From: Rubrivivax sp.
GTDB taxonomy: Bacteria; Pseudomonadota; Gammaproteobacteria; Burkholderiales; Burkholderiaceae_C
Direction of reading: 5' to 3'
NCBI GenBank assembly: GCA_027484825.1
Contig: JAIXSE010000016.1
Coordinates: forward strand, 399,724-463,723
DNA: 64,000 nt
Shown: positions 1 through 9,357 of the stretch, one piece after another
How positions within the stretch are numbered: position 1 is the stretch's first letter
How the letters are laid out: each line of letters begins with the position of its first letter
Translations under genes and position numbers: made by a program
The notes under the pieces: model-generated
Databases searched by the model: none
What the model was told of the DNA's origin: nothing
The model's input: only the letters and a program-made list of their open reading frames with translations

Positions 1-1
1 C

Positions 2-772
<771 letters not shown>

Positions 773-801
773 GCGGCATCCGCCCGCTGCGTCGCTGAGT
801 C

Positions 802-1356
802 GTGCCCGCCATGGCTGCCGGCTCTCCTGTGCCAGCCCCTCCGGCAACGTCCGGGGCGGGCGGCGCATCGACGCGCCCTGGCGCCTCGATCCATCCCGGC
901 GCCTCGACCCCGCCGGTCACCAGCACCCCGCCGGGCACCCGCACCCCGCCTGCAGTCTCGCTGAGCCGCTTCGGCCGCTTCCTGCTGGTCGGCGGCGTGG
1001 CGACGGCAGTGCACTACCTCACCGCCTTGCTGCTGCTTCGGCTGGCCGGATGGCCGGCCGTGCAGGCCTCCGCCACCGGCTTCGTCGTGGGGGCGCTGGC
1101 GAACTACGCGCTGAATGCGCGTTTCACCTTTGGCCTGCGTGGCGGTCATGCCCGTCACCTCCCGCGTTTCGCCGCTGTGGCCAGCGTCGGCTGGCTGCTC
1201 AATGCCGCCGGCATGTGGGGCCTGCTGCATCTGGGTGCACACCCCTATGTGGCGCAGCCCATCGTCACCATCCTGGTGCTCTTCTTCAATTTCCTGCTCA
1301 ATGCCCTGTGGGCCATGCGTCCGCATCAGCCGGACTCCGGGCAATCCCCAGGGTAG
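802..1356 (+). CDS. GtrA-family membrane protein (putative lipid-linked sugar flippase)
   Basis: A 184-residue protein with four predicted membrane helices, beginning near FGRFLLVGGVATAVHYL and ending near TILVLFFNFLLNALW, the standard GtrA layout. GtrA proteins are thought to flip undecaprenyl-phosphate-linked glucose or similar sugars across the inner membrane. The first roughly 50 residues are an unusual Pro/Thr/Ser/Gly-rich arm not normally present in GtrA. The GTG at 802 is the start used here; an ATG at 811 is equally possible. A GT2 glycosyltransferase follows after 113 bases and a GT-C enzyme after that, matching the GtrA-GtrB-GtrC logic of surface glycan modification. The sugar and the acceptor cannot be told from sequence. 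Confidence 0.8.
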   Translation: MPAMAAGSPVPAPPATSGAGGASTRPGASIHPGASTPPVTSTPPGTRTPPAVSLSRFGRFLLVGGVATAVHYLTALLLLRLAGWPAVQASATGFVVGALANYALNARFTFGLRGGHARHLPRFAAVASVGWLLNAAGMWGLLHLGAHPYVAQPIVTILVLFFNFLLNALWAMRPHQPDSGQSPG

Positions 1357-1469
1357 CGTCCCCCCAATTCGAAGGGCATCGTCGTCATCGACGGGGCTTG
1401 AGCGCCCGCTAGAGTCGGCCTTCGCGGAGGTCGGTGGCCCGAACCTCCTAGTCACGCAGGGGGCGGACT

Positions 1470-2477
1470 GTGGAACTCATCGAGCGTCAACACTTTCTGG
1501 GGGCACCGGACTTTCGGGAGCAGGCACCTGTCGTCAACTTCGTTCTGCCTTGCTACAACGAAGAAGAGGTGCTGCCCGAGACTGCGCGTCGGCTGGAGCG
1601 CCTGCTGGAAGAGCTGGAATCGCAGCAGCTGATTTCTCCGGCCAGTTCGGTCTACTTCGTCGATGACGGCAGTCGGGACCGGACCTGGGCCCTGATCGAA
1701 TCCCTCTCGGCCACCTCGACCCGGTTCTGCGGCATAAAGCTCAGCCGCAATCGTGGCCATCAAAATGCATTGCTGTGTGGCCTGATGAGTGTCAGTGGCG
1801 ATGCGTTGATCAGCCTGGATGCGGACCTGCAGGACGACCTGGGCATCATTGCCGACATGGTGAGGGCCTTTCGCAATGGTCATGAGGTGGTCTATGCGGT
1901 GCGACGTCGGCGGGACACCGACACGTTCTTCAAACGCTTCACCGCCGAGGGCTACTACCGCGTGCTGGCCGCCATGGGCGTGAAGCTCGTGTTCAACCAT
2001 GCCGACTACCGCCTGATGGGCCGGCGTCCGCTGGAAGCCCTGCGGGGCTACCGGGAGCCGCATCTGTTCCTGCGCGGGCTGGTGCCTTTGCTGGGCTATC
2101 GCAGCTGCTCTGTGGAATTCGACCGGGCCGAGCGCTTTGCGGGCGAGTCCAAATACCCGTTGACCAAGATGCTGTCGCTGGCCTGGCAGGGCATCAGCTC
2201 CTTCACGCCTTATCCGCTGCGCTTGATCACCGGGGCGGGGGTGCTGGTCTCCCTGATCAGCCTGAGCATGGCGATGTGGGCCTTGGGCCTGCGACTCTTC
2301 ACCCATGACGCCTTGCCCGGCTGGGCGTCCACCGTCATCCCGATGTACTTCCTTGGCGGCATCCAGTTGCTGGGGCTGGGGGTGATCGGGGAGTACCTGG
2401 CCAAGGTGTTTGAGTCGGGCAAGCATCGGCCACGGTATCAGGTGGAGAGCATTTGCGGCGCGTGGCGGGCCCCGTGA
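1470..2477 (+). CDS. GT2 glycosyltransferase, DPM1/GtrB type
   Basis: A 335-residue membrane-anchored glycosyltransferase that would move a sugar from a nucleotide donor to undecaprenyl phosphate on the cytoplasmic face. GT-A motifs are clear: LPCYNEEE (26-33), VDDGSRD (64-70) and the metal-binding DADLQDD (117-123). Two C-terminal membrane helices lie at about 252-274 and 290-312, as in GtrB/ArnC/DPM-like enzymes. The start is GTG at 1470, preceded by a purine-rich CAGGGGG. The reading frame overlaps the next gene, so the two are probably translated together. With the upstream GtrA protein and the downstream GT-C enzyme it forms a three-gene glycosylation cassette. Donor sugar unknown. Confidence 0.87.
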   Translation: MELIERQHFLGAPDFREQAPVVNFVLPCYNEEEVLPETARRLERLLEELESQQLISPASSVYFVDDGSRDRTWALIESLSATSTRFCGIKLSRNRGHQNALLCGLMSVSGDALISLDADLQDDLGIIADMVRAFRNGHEVVYAVRRRRDTDTFFKRFTAEGYYRVLAAMGVKLVFNHADYRLMGRRPLEALRGYREPHLFLRGLVPLLGYRSCSVEFDRAERFAGESKYPLTKMLSLAWQGISSFTPYPLRLITGAGVLVSLISLSMAMWALGLRLFTHDALPGWASTVIPMYFLGGIQLLGLGVIGEYLAKVFESGKHRPRYQVESICGAWRAP

Positions 2478-4060
2478 CCCGGCACTGGCCGGCCTGGATC
2501 CTGGGGCTGTGCGTGGGGCTGGCCTATTGGCTCAGCAGTCCGGTGGATGGGGACTTCTGGTGGTTCGATGCGTCCCGGCATGCGATGAACAGCGTCTTTG
2601 TGCATGACTTCTTTGCGCAGGGCGGCTGGAAAGACCCCATCCGCTATGCCAAGGCCTATTACGACCAGTACCCTGGCATCAACATTGGCTTCTATCCGCC
2701 GTTTTTGTACCTCGTGACGGCACCGCTGCTGGCCGTCTTTGGGGTTTGTCATGCCGTGTGTCAGGCGGTGGTGTCGACCTTTGCGTCGCTGTGTGCCATG
2801 GCCGGATACGCCTGGACCCGGCCGCTGCTCGGGCGCGCGGCGGCTTGCGCCTGTGGCGCGATGCTGGTGCTGGTCCCGGAGATGGCCTTATGGGGACGCC
2901 AGGTGCAACTGGACGTGCCGGCAGTGGCCCTGCTGCTGTGGGGCGGCTGGGCCCTGACCCGGTGGCTGGAGACGCCCAGCAGCCGATGGCTCTGGCTGGC
3001 GGCCTTGCTGCTGGGATGCGCGATGCTGACGCGGGTGCAGACGGTGTTGGCCTGGCCGCTGTGGCTGGCCGTCGTGGCGCTGCATCCGGTGGCGCGCGCA
3101 CAGCCGTGGCGGCTGCGTCTGGGGGCCACCGCGCTGTATGGGCTCTTGTCGCTGCCCTCGATCGCCGCCGCGCTCTACTTCGCCAAGGTCATGGGCAGCC
3201 TGGCCGGACGGATGCCGGACATGCCAGCGCTTGGATCATGGGCCAATTGGGGCTGGTATGCCGCGCGCATGCCGGCGCAACTGGGCGATGCCGGCATGGC
3301 GGTGCTGCTGCTGGGGCTGGTGGCGCTGATCGCCTGCGTCAGGGTCCACGGGGTCCGTGCGCTGGGCGGTCGGACCGGCATGGCCCTGGCGATGGGGATG
3401 TCGGCCTGGCTGTTCTTCAGCGTCGTGTCCAACAAGGAGCCGCGTTTTGCGCTGCCGGTGTTGCCGTTTGCGATGCTCGCCGCGCTGTTGGCGGTGGGAT
3501 CGTGGGGCGCCGCCTGGCAGCAGCGACGTGCCCACGGCGCAACCGCCGCAACCTCAGCCGCCGCAGTCGCAGCCATCCTGCTGCTGCTTCTGGCGCTGCT
3601 GGCCGAGGCGTGGACCGCCCGTCGCTGGACGGACGTGCCTCGCGTCACCGGCCATCGCGAGGCTGCGCTCCTGGCCGCGAAGCTGGCGCCGCCCAACACC
3701 CGGGTGATGATCTCGGCGCACCGCGACGGCAATTTCATCTTCTCCCTGCGCACGATGGGCCAGCGTCCCGACCTGGCGGTGCGACGCGCCGACAAGCTCC
3801 TGGTGGACATGACCATCATGCGTCAGCTTGGCATCCAGGATCGGGGGCTGAACGATGCGGACATCCGTGCTCTGCTGGACCGCGAGCAGGTGTCGGTGGT
3901 GGTGGCGCAGGTCGGCTACCTGGGCGACCAGCCTTCGATGCAGGCGCTGCACCGACTGCTGCAATCGGGCTGCTGCTTCGAGCTGCGGCAGACGGTGCCC
4001 ATTGAAGGCCAGCATCGTCCGGACGAGACCGCGCTGCGGGTCTACCTGCGGCGACCTTGA
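2453..4060 (+). CDS. GT-C (GT39/ArnT-like) integral membrane glycosyltransferase
   Basis: A 535-residue polytopic protein with many hydrophobic helices. An acidic motif in the first periplasmic loop (DGDFWWFDASRHA) is characteristic of GT-C enzymes that use polyprenyl-phosphate sugars. A YPPFLYL segment and a long hydrophobic core follow, and a soluble tail begins around residue 390. It would transfer the sugar delivered by the GtrA/GT2 pair onto a periplasmic acceptor such as lipid A, O-antigen or protein. Two starts are plausible: TTG at 2453 with GGTGGAGAG just upstream, or GTG at 2474, which overlaps the previous stop as GTGA. The first is used because of its ribosome-binding site. Exact substrate unknown. 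Confidence 0.75.
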   Translation: MRRVAGPVTRHWPAWILGLCVGLAYWLSSPVDGDFWWFDASRHAMNSVFVHDFFAQGGWKDPIRYAKAYYDQYPGINIGFYPPFLYLVTAPLLAVFGVCHAVCQAVVSTFASLCAMAGYAWTRPLLGRAAACACGAMLVLVPEMALWGRQVQLDVPAVALLLWGGWALTRWLETPSSRWLWLAALLLGCAMLTRVQTVLAWPLWLAVVALHPVARAQPWRLRLGATALYGLLSLPSIAAALYFAKVMGSLAGRMPDMPALGSWANWGWYAARMPAQLGDAGMAVLLLGLVALIACVRVHGVRALGGRTGMALAMGMSAWLFFSVVSNKEPRFALPVLPFAMLAALLAVGSWGAAWQQRRAHGATAATSAAAVAAILLLLLALLAEAWTARRWTDVPRVTGHREAALLAAKLAPPNTRVMISAHRDGNFIFSLRTMGQRPDLAVRRADKLLVDMTIMRQLGIQDRGLNDADIRALLDREQVSVVVAQVGYLGDQPSMQALHRLLQSGCCFELRQTVPIEGQHRPDETALRVYLRRP

Positions 4061-4245
4061 GAGGCCGCTGGCCGCGACACTGCCCGGCCGATACAGCCCG
4101 CATTGACCCCTGCGTTCACCCCCGTTTCCCCAGCGTTCCCTCAGCGTTCCCACAGCGGCCTTGTGTGTCCACCTTGACACGATTCCCAGGGCCTTTGTCC
4201 ACAAAACCCCTGGGCGCGCGGCGTCGTCAAGAGACTTCGATTCTT

Positions 4246-4260
4246 TTCACCTTTCTTTAC
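4246..4260 (-). promoter_or_regulatory. CpxR-type box upstream of the Cpx-like operon
   Basis: On the minus strand this reads GTAAA, five bases, then GTGAA, one mismatch from the GTAAA-N5-GTAAA CpxR consensus of enterobacteria. It lies about 67 bases before the start of the Spy/CpxP-like gene, in a locally AT-rich patch. Position and partner genes fit autoregulation by the regulator encoded at 4975-5769. The consensus comes from E. coli, so transfer to a betaproteobacterium is inference. Confidence 0.45.
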
Positions 4261-4326
4261 GGCGGCCCCATGGCCACCTAACCTGCCGCGCCGACGATGA
4301 CGTCATCCACACAGGAGATGTCATTC

Positions 4327-4959
4327 ATGTTCAATCGTTTCTCCCGTCCCCTTCAAGCCCTGAGCGTGGCGGCGGTCATGAGCGTGGCGGTGCTGGGTGT
4401 GCAGGCCCAAGCCCAGTCCCGCCCCGATGCGCCCGCCGCTCCAGCCTCCGGCCCCATGGGCCATGGTCCCCGTATGCCCGGTGGCCCCGGTGGCCCCGGC
4501 GGCCCTGACATGCACGGCATGCCCGGCGAGGGCGGTCCGATGTTCCTGGGCGGCCGTCTGCTGAAGGATGTCGGTGCGTCCGACGCTCAGCAAAAGCAGA
4601 TCCGCGACATTTTCGAGTCGGCCCGCAAGGACATGAAGGCCCAGCATGAGCAAGGCCGGCAACTGCACGACCAGATGGCCGCGCTGCTGAGCGCCCCGAA
4701 GGTGGATGCCGCCGCCGTCGAGCAGCTGCGCCAGCAGATCAATGCCCAGCATGAGGCCGGCTCCAAGCGCATGACCCAGGCCATGGTGGACGCCGCCAAC
4801 GTCCTGACCGCTGACCAGCGCGCCAAGCTCGGCGAGCTGATGAAGAAGCACAAGACCCGCATGGAAGAGCATGTCAAGCACATGCGCGAGCACGGCGGCC
4901 GTGGCGGTCCGCGTGGCGACGCTCCCATGGACGCACCGCCCCCGCCCAAGGGTCAATGA
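4327..4959 (+). CDS. Periplasmic Spy/CpxP-like stress protein
   Basis: A 210-residue exported protein with a clear signal peptide (about 1-29, ending VQAQAQS), a Gly/Pro/Met/His-rich segment around 45-75, then long amphipathic helices. Near the C-terminus is LTADQRAKLGEL, the LTxxQ motif that defines the Spy/CpxP family of periplasmic chaperones and Cpx inhibitors. The ATG at 4327 is preferred over upstream ATGs because AGGAG at 4313-4317 is correctly spaced for it. It is immediately followed by an OmpR-type regulator and a histidine kinase, as expected for a CpxP-CpxR-CpxA type module. The His/Met-rich stretch could bind metal, but that is only a guess. Confidence 0.8.
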   Translation: MFNRFSRPLQALSVAAVMSVAVLGVQAQAQSRPDAPAAPASGPMGHGPRMPGGPGGPGGPDMHGMPGEGGPMFLGGRLLKDVGASDAQQKQIRDIFESARKDMKAQHEQGRQLHDQMAALLSAPKVDAAAVEQLRQQINAQHEAGSKRMTQAMVDAANVLTADQRAKLGELMKKHKTRMEEHVKHMREHGGRGGPRGDAPMDAPPPPKGQ

Positions 4960-4974
4960 GTGAAGGAGTCGGCT

Positions 4975-5769
4975 ATGCTTCAGACTTTTGATGATTCCGC
5001 AGCCCGACTGCAGGCCGAGCAAGCGGCCCGTCAGGCGGCTGTGGCGCAACGCCCCATGAATCCACGACTGCTGTTGATCGACGACGATGCGCGTCTGACG
5101 GCAATGCTGGGCGACTACCTGAGCAGCGCCGGCTTCGATGTCAGCTTTGCCGGCTCCCTGGCCCAAGGCCGGGCCGAGCTGGAAGCGGGCCAGTATGAAC
5201 TTCTCGTGCTGGACCTGATGCTGCCCGACGGTGACGGCCTGGAGTTCTGCCGCCAGCTTCGCAGCGACAAGCGCTGGCGCCGGCTTCCCGTGCTGATGCT
5301 CTCCGCCCGCGGCGAGCCGATGGACCGCATCCTCGGCCTGGAGCTGGGCGCGGACGACTACCTGGCCAAACCTTTCGAGCCCCGCGAACTGCAGGCCCGC
5401 GTGAAGGCGCTGTTGCGCCGCACCGAGCCGCAGGCGCTGGGCGACGAAGTGCTGCGCTTCGGTCGTCTGGAGATCGATCTGGCCGCGCGTCAGGTGCGCC
5501 TGGACGGCAATGCCTGCGACCTCACCAGCCATCAGTTCGACCTGCTGGTGGTGCTGGCCCAGAGCCCCGGCCGGGTGCTGTCCCGCGACCAGATCATGGA
5601 TGCGCTCAAGGGCCATCCGCTGGAAGCCTTCGACCGCTCCATCGACGTGCACATCTCCCGCATCCGTTCGGTCATTGAAGATGATGCGAAGAACCCGCGC
5701 CGCGTGCTGACCGTGCGTGGGGCCGGGTATGTCTTTGCTCGCAAACAGGACGCCGAAGGCCTGGAGTGA
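4975..5769 (+). CDS. OmpR/CpxR-type response regulator
   Basis: A 264-residue two-domain regulator. The receiver has the acidic cluster DDD (36-38), phospho-acceptor D80 in LVLDLMLP, S110 and K132 in LAKPFEP. A winged-helix domain follows (about 155-260, ending in TVRGAGYVFA), so it is a DNA-binding OmpR-family protein. The ATG at 4975 is chosen because AAGGAG sits six bases upstream; a GTG at 4960 directly after the previous stop is less likely. The last codons overlap the kinase start (GTGA), indicating translational coupling. Its likely targets include its own operon through the box at 4246-4260. A 27-residue Ala/Gln-rich N-terminal arm is unusual. Confidence 0.9.
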   Translation: MLQTFDDSAARLQAEQAARQAAVAQRPMNPRLLLIDDDARLTAMLGDYLSSAGFDVSFAGSLAQGRAELEAGQYELLVLDLMLPDGDGLEFCRQLRSDKRWRRLPVLMLSARGEPMDRILGLELGADDYLAKPFEPRELQARVKALLRRTEPQALGDEVLRFGRLEIDLAARQVRLDGNACDLTSHQFDLLVVLAQSPGRVLSRDQIMDALKGHPLEAFDRSIDVHISRIRSVIEDDAKNPRRVLTVRGAGYVFARKQDAEGLE

Positions 5770-7373
5770 AAGCGCTTTACCTGCGCATCTACATCACCGT
5801 CGTGGTGGTGTTGCTGGCATTCGCGCTCGGCTCGGCCTGGCTCTTCCAGGGCCGGATCGAGCAGGAGCGCGGCACGTTTGAACAAGCCGCTTCTGAGCGG
5901 CTGGTGGCCATGGCGGTGCTGGTGCAGCGTGCGCTGCCGCCGGCCACAGCGCCCAGTCATGAACAGGCCGAAGCCGTCGAGGACTGGGGGCAGCGCCTGC
6001 GCATGGCCCTGGCCCTGGAGGACGCGCGCGGCCGCCGCCTGGGCGCCTCCCCGCTGTTCGAGCGGCGCGAGGACCTGCCCGGCTCCCGCATCCAGCGCAT
6101 TCCGCTGGACGACGGACGGCATCTGCTCTTCCTGAGAATCGCCAAGCCGCCCGGGACTTCAGGTCCGTTGCCGGGGCCTGGCCCGTTCCAGCCGGAGCAA
6201 CGAACGAGTGGTCCTCAGCCCGGTGGGGACCGTGACGGCCGCGATGGGCGTGACGGTCGCGATGGCCGCGATGGCCGTGACGGCCGTGGAGGGGACCCGC
6301 GCGGCGCCGACACGAACACCGCACGTCAGGACGGCGCCGTGCCGACCTCGCCGGGAGCGTCGCACAATCGTCGTGATGCACTGGCCGAGGTCGAGGCCAC
6401 GCGCCAGCGCATGATGGAACGACTGGAGCAGGAGCGCCGCGCAGAGAGCAGTGGTTCCTGGTTCCCGGGCTGGATTCCGCGTCCCAGCGGCGAAGCACTG
6501 GCCACCTTGCTGGTGGTGCTGTTCATCGCGGTGGCGGGCGGTGCCTATCCGGTGGTGCGGCGCCTGACGCGTCGGCTGGAGAGTCTCAAGTCCGGCGTTG
6601 AGCAATTCGGCGGCGGCGACCTGGCTTTTCGCGTCCATGACCAGGGCAAGGACGAGATCGCGGCCCTGGCAGGCAGCTTCAACCGCGCGGCCGAAAAAAT
6701 CCAGACCCTGGTGAGCTCCCACAAGAGCCTGCTGGCCAATGCCAGCCATGAGCTGCGCTCGCCGCTGGCGCGTCTGAAGATGGCGTTTGCGATGCTGGAC
6801 GAAGCCTCGGCACCGCAGCGCGTCCGCCTGCAGCAGGAGATCCACACCAACATCGCCGAGCTCGACGCGCTGGTGGAAGAGGTGCTGCTGGCGAGCCGGC
6901 TGGAGGGCGGGGCCCAGAGCCTGCGCATCGAGCCGGTGGACTTGCTGGGCATTGCCGCCGAGGAGGCCGCCCGCGCCGGCGCCGAGGTGGAAGCCGAAGC
7001 GGGCCTGGAGCAGCTGCAGCTGCGCGGCGACGACCGCCTGCTGCGCCGGGCGCTGCGCAATCTGCTGGAAAACGCACGCCGCTACGGCGGGCCTCAGGTC
7101 GAGGTCATGCTGCGCCGAGTGGGGGTCGAGCATGTGGAAGTGCAGGTCTGTGACCGCGGGCCCGGCGTGCCGGAATCCCAGCGGGAGCGCATCTTTGAGG
7201 CGTTCTACCGCATGCCAGGCCATGCCGAGGTGTCAGGCGGCGTCGGGCTGGGGCTGAACCTGGTCAAGCAGATCGCGCTGGCCCACAGCGGCACGGTGCG
7301 CTGCGAGGGGCGTGATGGCGGCGGCAGCTGCTTCGCCATCCGACTGCCGCTGGTGCCGACCGAGGCCGCTTAA
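5766..7373 (+). CDS. Sensor histidine kinase, CpxA-like
   Basis: A 535-residue inner-membrane kinase paired with the upstream regulator; the GTG start overlaps its stop by four bases. The order is a membrane helix near 5-24, a periplasmic segment to about 235, a second helix (about 240-260), HAMP, a HisKA domain with the phospho-accepting His at 328 (NASHELRSPLARLKM), and HATPase with N432 in NLLENARRYGG, DRGPGVP and GGVGLGLN. The periplasmic part contains six tandem Arg-Asp-Gly triplets (about 156-173), encoded by a 9-bp repeat. This low-complexity insert is not typical of CpxA. It probably phosphorylates the partner regulator in response to envelope signals. Confidence 0.88.
   Translation: MKALYLRIYITVVVVLLAFALGSAWLFQGRIEQERGTFEQAASERLVAMAVLVQRALPPATAPSHEQAEAVEDWGQRLRMALALEDARGRRLGASPLFERREDLPGSRIQRIPLDDGRHLLFLRIAKPPGTSGPLPGPGPFQPEQRTSGPQPGGDRDGRDGRDGRDGRDGRDGRGGDPRGADTNTARQDGAVPTSPGASHNRRDALAEVEATRQRMMERLEQERRAESSGSWFPGWIPRPSGEALATLLVVLFIAVAGGAYPVVRRLTRRLESLKSGVEQFGGGDLAFRVHDQGKDEIAALAGSFNRAAEKIQTLVSSHKSLLANASHELRSPLARLKMAFAMLDEASAPQRVRLQQEIHTNIAELDALVEEVLLASRLEGGAQSLRIEPVDLLGIAAEEAARAGAEVEAEAGLEQLQLRGDDRLLRRALRNLLENARRYGGPQVEVMLRRVGVEHVEVQVCDRGPGVPESQRERIFEAFYRMPGHAEVSGGVGLGLNLVKQIALAHSGTVRCEGRDGGGSCFAIRLPLVPTEAA
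6231..6284 (+). repeat. 9-bp tandem repeat encoding (Arg-Asp-Gly)6 in the kinase sensor region
   Basis: Six consecutive 9-bp units of the form CGYGAYGGN encode Arg-Asp-Gly triplets in the periplasmic domain of the histidine kinase. Units differ only at wobble positions. The repeat is in frame, so copy-number change would lengthen or shorten the sensor without breaking it. Confidence 0.85.
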
Positions 7374-7477
7374 TTCAGGCGGTTGGCGGGGCAACTGGCG
7401 GGACGATGGGCACCCCGACGCGCGAGCAGCAGCACCCCGGCGGGCCCGCATAGCATCAGCCGGAGGGCGGTGTCGGC

Positions 7478-8854
7478 TCAGCCCTTGAGCTGCGTGCGAT
7501 GCACCCACGCCAGCAGTGCGCTCAAGCCCAGCGCTGCCGCCACCAGGCCAGCGGACGCCGCGCTCCAGAAGCCCATCGCGCCCTGCATGAAGCTGGGAAG
7601 CGGCACGGCATGGTCCCCGAAGGCCAGCCAGTAGCCGCCGCCCAGGCCCAGGCCCCAGATGGCCAGCGCGTAGATCACCATCGGCGCGGTCGCAATGTGG
7701 TGGGCCCGCAGCACAAAGGCGGACACCGTCTGCCCGGCGTCGGCGACGTGGAAGATCCACACCCAGCCCAGCAGTGGCAGGGCGGCGGCGATGATGGCGG
7801 CATCCCGCGTGTAGAGCCCCAGCACCTGCTCGCGCAACGTGAAGATCAGCGCGCCCAGCACAAAGGCGATGCTCACCGACAGTTCCAGCCCATGCCAGCC
7901 CAGCCGCCGTGCCCCGGCCGGGTCACGCGCGCCCAGCGCCTGCGCCACCAGCGTACTGCTGGCATTGGCCAGGGCCAGCGGCATCATGAACATCATGGCC
8001 ACCAGGTTGGCGGCGAGTTGATGCCCCGCCACTGCGGTACTGCCGATGCGGGCGATGAAGATGGCCATGAAGGTGAAGCCGGTCACCTCGATCAGCACCG
8101 AAGCGCCCATCGGCACACCCAGCTTCACCAGACGGGCCAGCGTGGCCCGGCGGGGGCGGTGCAGGCCGCCGCGCGAGAAGCCGAAACCGCTGTAGAACGG
8201 ATCCCGCCGCAGCACCACCAGCGCCACCAGCAACTGGCTCCACATGACCATGGCCGTCGCCACGGCGCAGCCGACCGCCCCCAGCGCCGGCACCGTCACC
8301 GGCCCCAGGCTGAAGCCGCCGATCAACAGCGCGCTGGCCGGAAACTTCAGCAGCAGCCCGCCGATCTGCAAAGCCATCACCGCCTTGGGCCGCGACACCG
8401 CCGTGTTGAAGCCGCGGTAGGCGGTGAAGAGCAGGGCGGCTGGCAGTGCAATGCCCAGCGTGCGCAGATAGGCGCTGACCTTGGCCGCAATCTCCGGGCT
8501 CGCATGGGAGATGGCCAGGAAGGGCTGCGGGAACCACAGCACCAGCTCCCCGATGACGGCCAGCATCAGCGCCAGCCATGCCGCCTGATGCAGGCTGTCG
8601 CCAGCCTCCGCCATGCGTTTGGCCCCGAACAGCTGGCCCGCCACCGGCGAAATCGCCAGCACCACGCCCATCAGACCGACAAACACCGAGGTGTAGACGG
8701 CTGAGCCCACCGCCAGCGCGGCCAGGTCCAGCGAGGAATGGCGCGCCACCAGCAGGGTGTCGATGGTGGAGTAGGCGAGCACGGCCAACTGGCCGATGAA
8801 GACCGGCCAGGCCAGCGGAATGATCTGCCGCAGGCTCTGAAGGCGTTGACTCAA
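7478..8854 (-). CDS. MATE-family multidrug/Na+ antiporter
   Basis: A 458-residue protein with about twelve hydrophobic helices and MatE-type internal duplication. Landmarks are IPLAWPVFIGQLAVLAYSTI at the N-terminus and AVAGHQLAANLVAMMFMMPL in the second half. It would export cationic drugs or metabolites using a Na+ or H+ gradient. The start is TTG at 8854, which overlaps the stop of the preceding gene as TTGA and has GGAG five bases upstream; this gives the normal family length. Longer in-frame starts exist but only add a stretch lying on top of the neighbouring gene. It is cotranscribed with the DUF3717/DUF1289 gene. Confidence 0.87.
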   Translation of the reverse strand: MSQRLQSLRQIIPLAWPVFIGQLAVLAYSTIDTLLVARHSSLDLAALAVGSAVYTSVFVGLMGVVLAISPVAGQLFGAKRMAEAGDSLHQAAWLALMLAVIGELVLWFPQPFLAISHASPEIAAKVSAYLRTLGIALPAALLFTAYRGFNTAVSRPKAVMALQIGGLLLKFPASALLIGGFSLGPVTVPALGAVGCAVATAMVMWSQLLVALVVLRRDPFYSGFGFSRGGLHRPRRATLARLVKLGVPMGASVLIEVTGFTFMAIFIARIGSTAVAGHQLAANLVAMMFMMPLALANASSTLVAQALGARDPAGARRLGWHGLELSVSIAFVLGALIFTLREQVLGLYTRDAAIIAAALPLLGWVWIFHVADAGQTVSAFVLRAHHIATAPMVIYALAIWGLGLGGGYWLAFGDHAVPLPSFMQGAMGFWSAASAGLVAAALGLSALLAWVHRTQLKG

Positions 8855-9315
8855 GAACGCTCCTTGGGCGGAGTTGCCGGGCCCTGGGCTGCGGCCTGTG
8901 CGGCGTTGGCGCTCGCCTCCAGCGCCCGTTCCGAATAGCGGTTGAAGCGCCAGGCCGTGCCCTCCAGCGTGATGCGTCGCCAGGTGGCCCGCTTCTCGCC
9001 GGGGGTGAGCACCGGCCAGTTCTGCACCTCGTCGAACGTGCGGCCGCAGCCCTTGCACAGCTCATCCCCCTGGCTGGTCGAGCAGATGGCGATGCAGGGC
9101 GCATCCGGCGTGGTGTCGTACCAGGCCAGCCAGGCGCTGTGCGCGGCCGGGGGCATGCTGTCCTCGTCGCACAGGGACTCGTGGTGGTAGACCATCAGCG
9201 CATAGACCTCGGCCAGAGCCCGAAGCTCCGGGCCCAGGTGGATGCCATCACCCGGGTCGCGGGCGCGCCACCAGTTGATGGCGGATTCAATGTCGGTGAT
9301 GTGGAGGCCGGCCAT
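8851..9315 (-). CDS. DUF3717-DUF1289 two-domain protein
   Basis: A 154-residue cytoplasmic protein. Residues about 1-65 (GLHITDIESAINWWRARDP and onward) match my memory of DUF3717. Residues about 72-125 carry the DUF1289 cysteine pattern: CIAIC, then CKGCGRTFDEV. The four Cys could bind a metal or iron-sulfur centre, as suggested for other DUF1289 proteins, but no activity is established. It is immediately upstream of and overlaps the MATE transporter gene. The C-terminal 30 residues are Ala/Pro-rich and probably disordered. Confidence 0.75.
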   Translation of the reverse strand: MAGLHITDIESAINWWRARDPGDGIHLGPELRALAEVYALMVYHHESLCDEDSMPPAAHSAWLAWYDTTPDAPCIAICSTSQGDELCKGCGRTFDEVQNWPVLTPGEKRATWRRITLEGTAWRFNRYSERALEASANAAQAAAQGPATPPKERS

Positions 9316-9357
9316 GGGGTACTGCTGAGAAAAAGGACGAAGGGGCGAAGCAACCGG

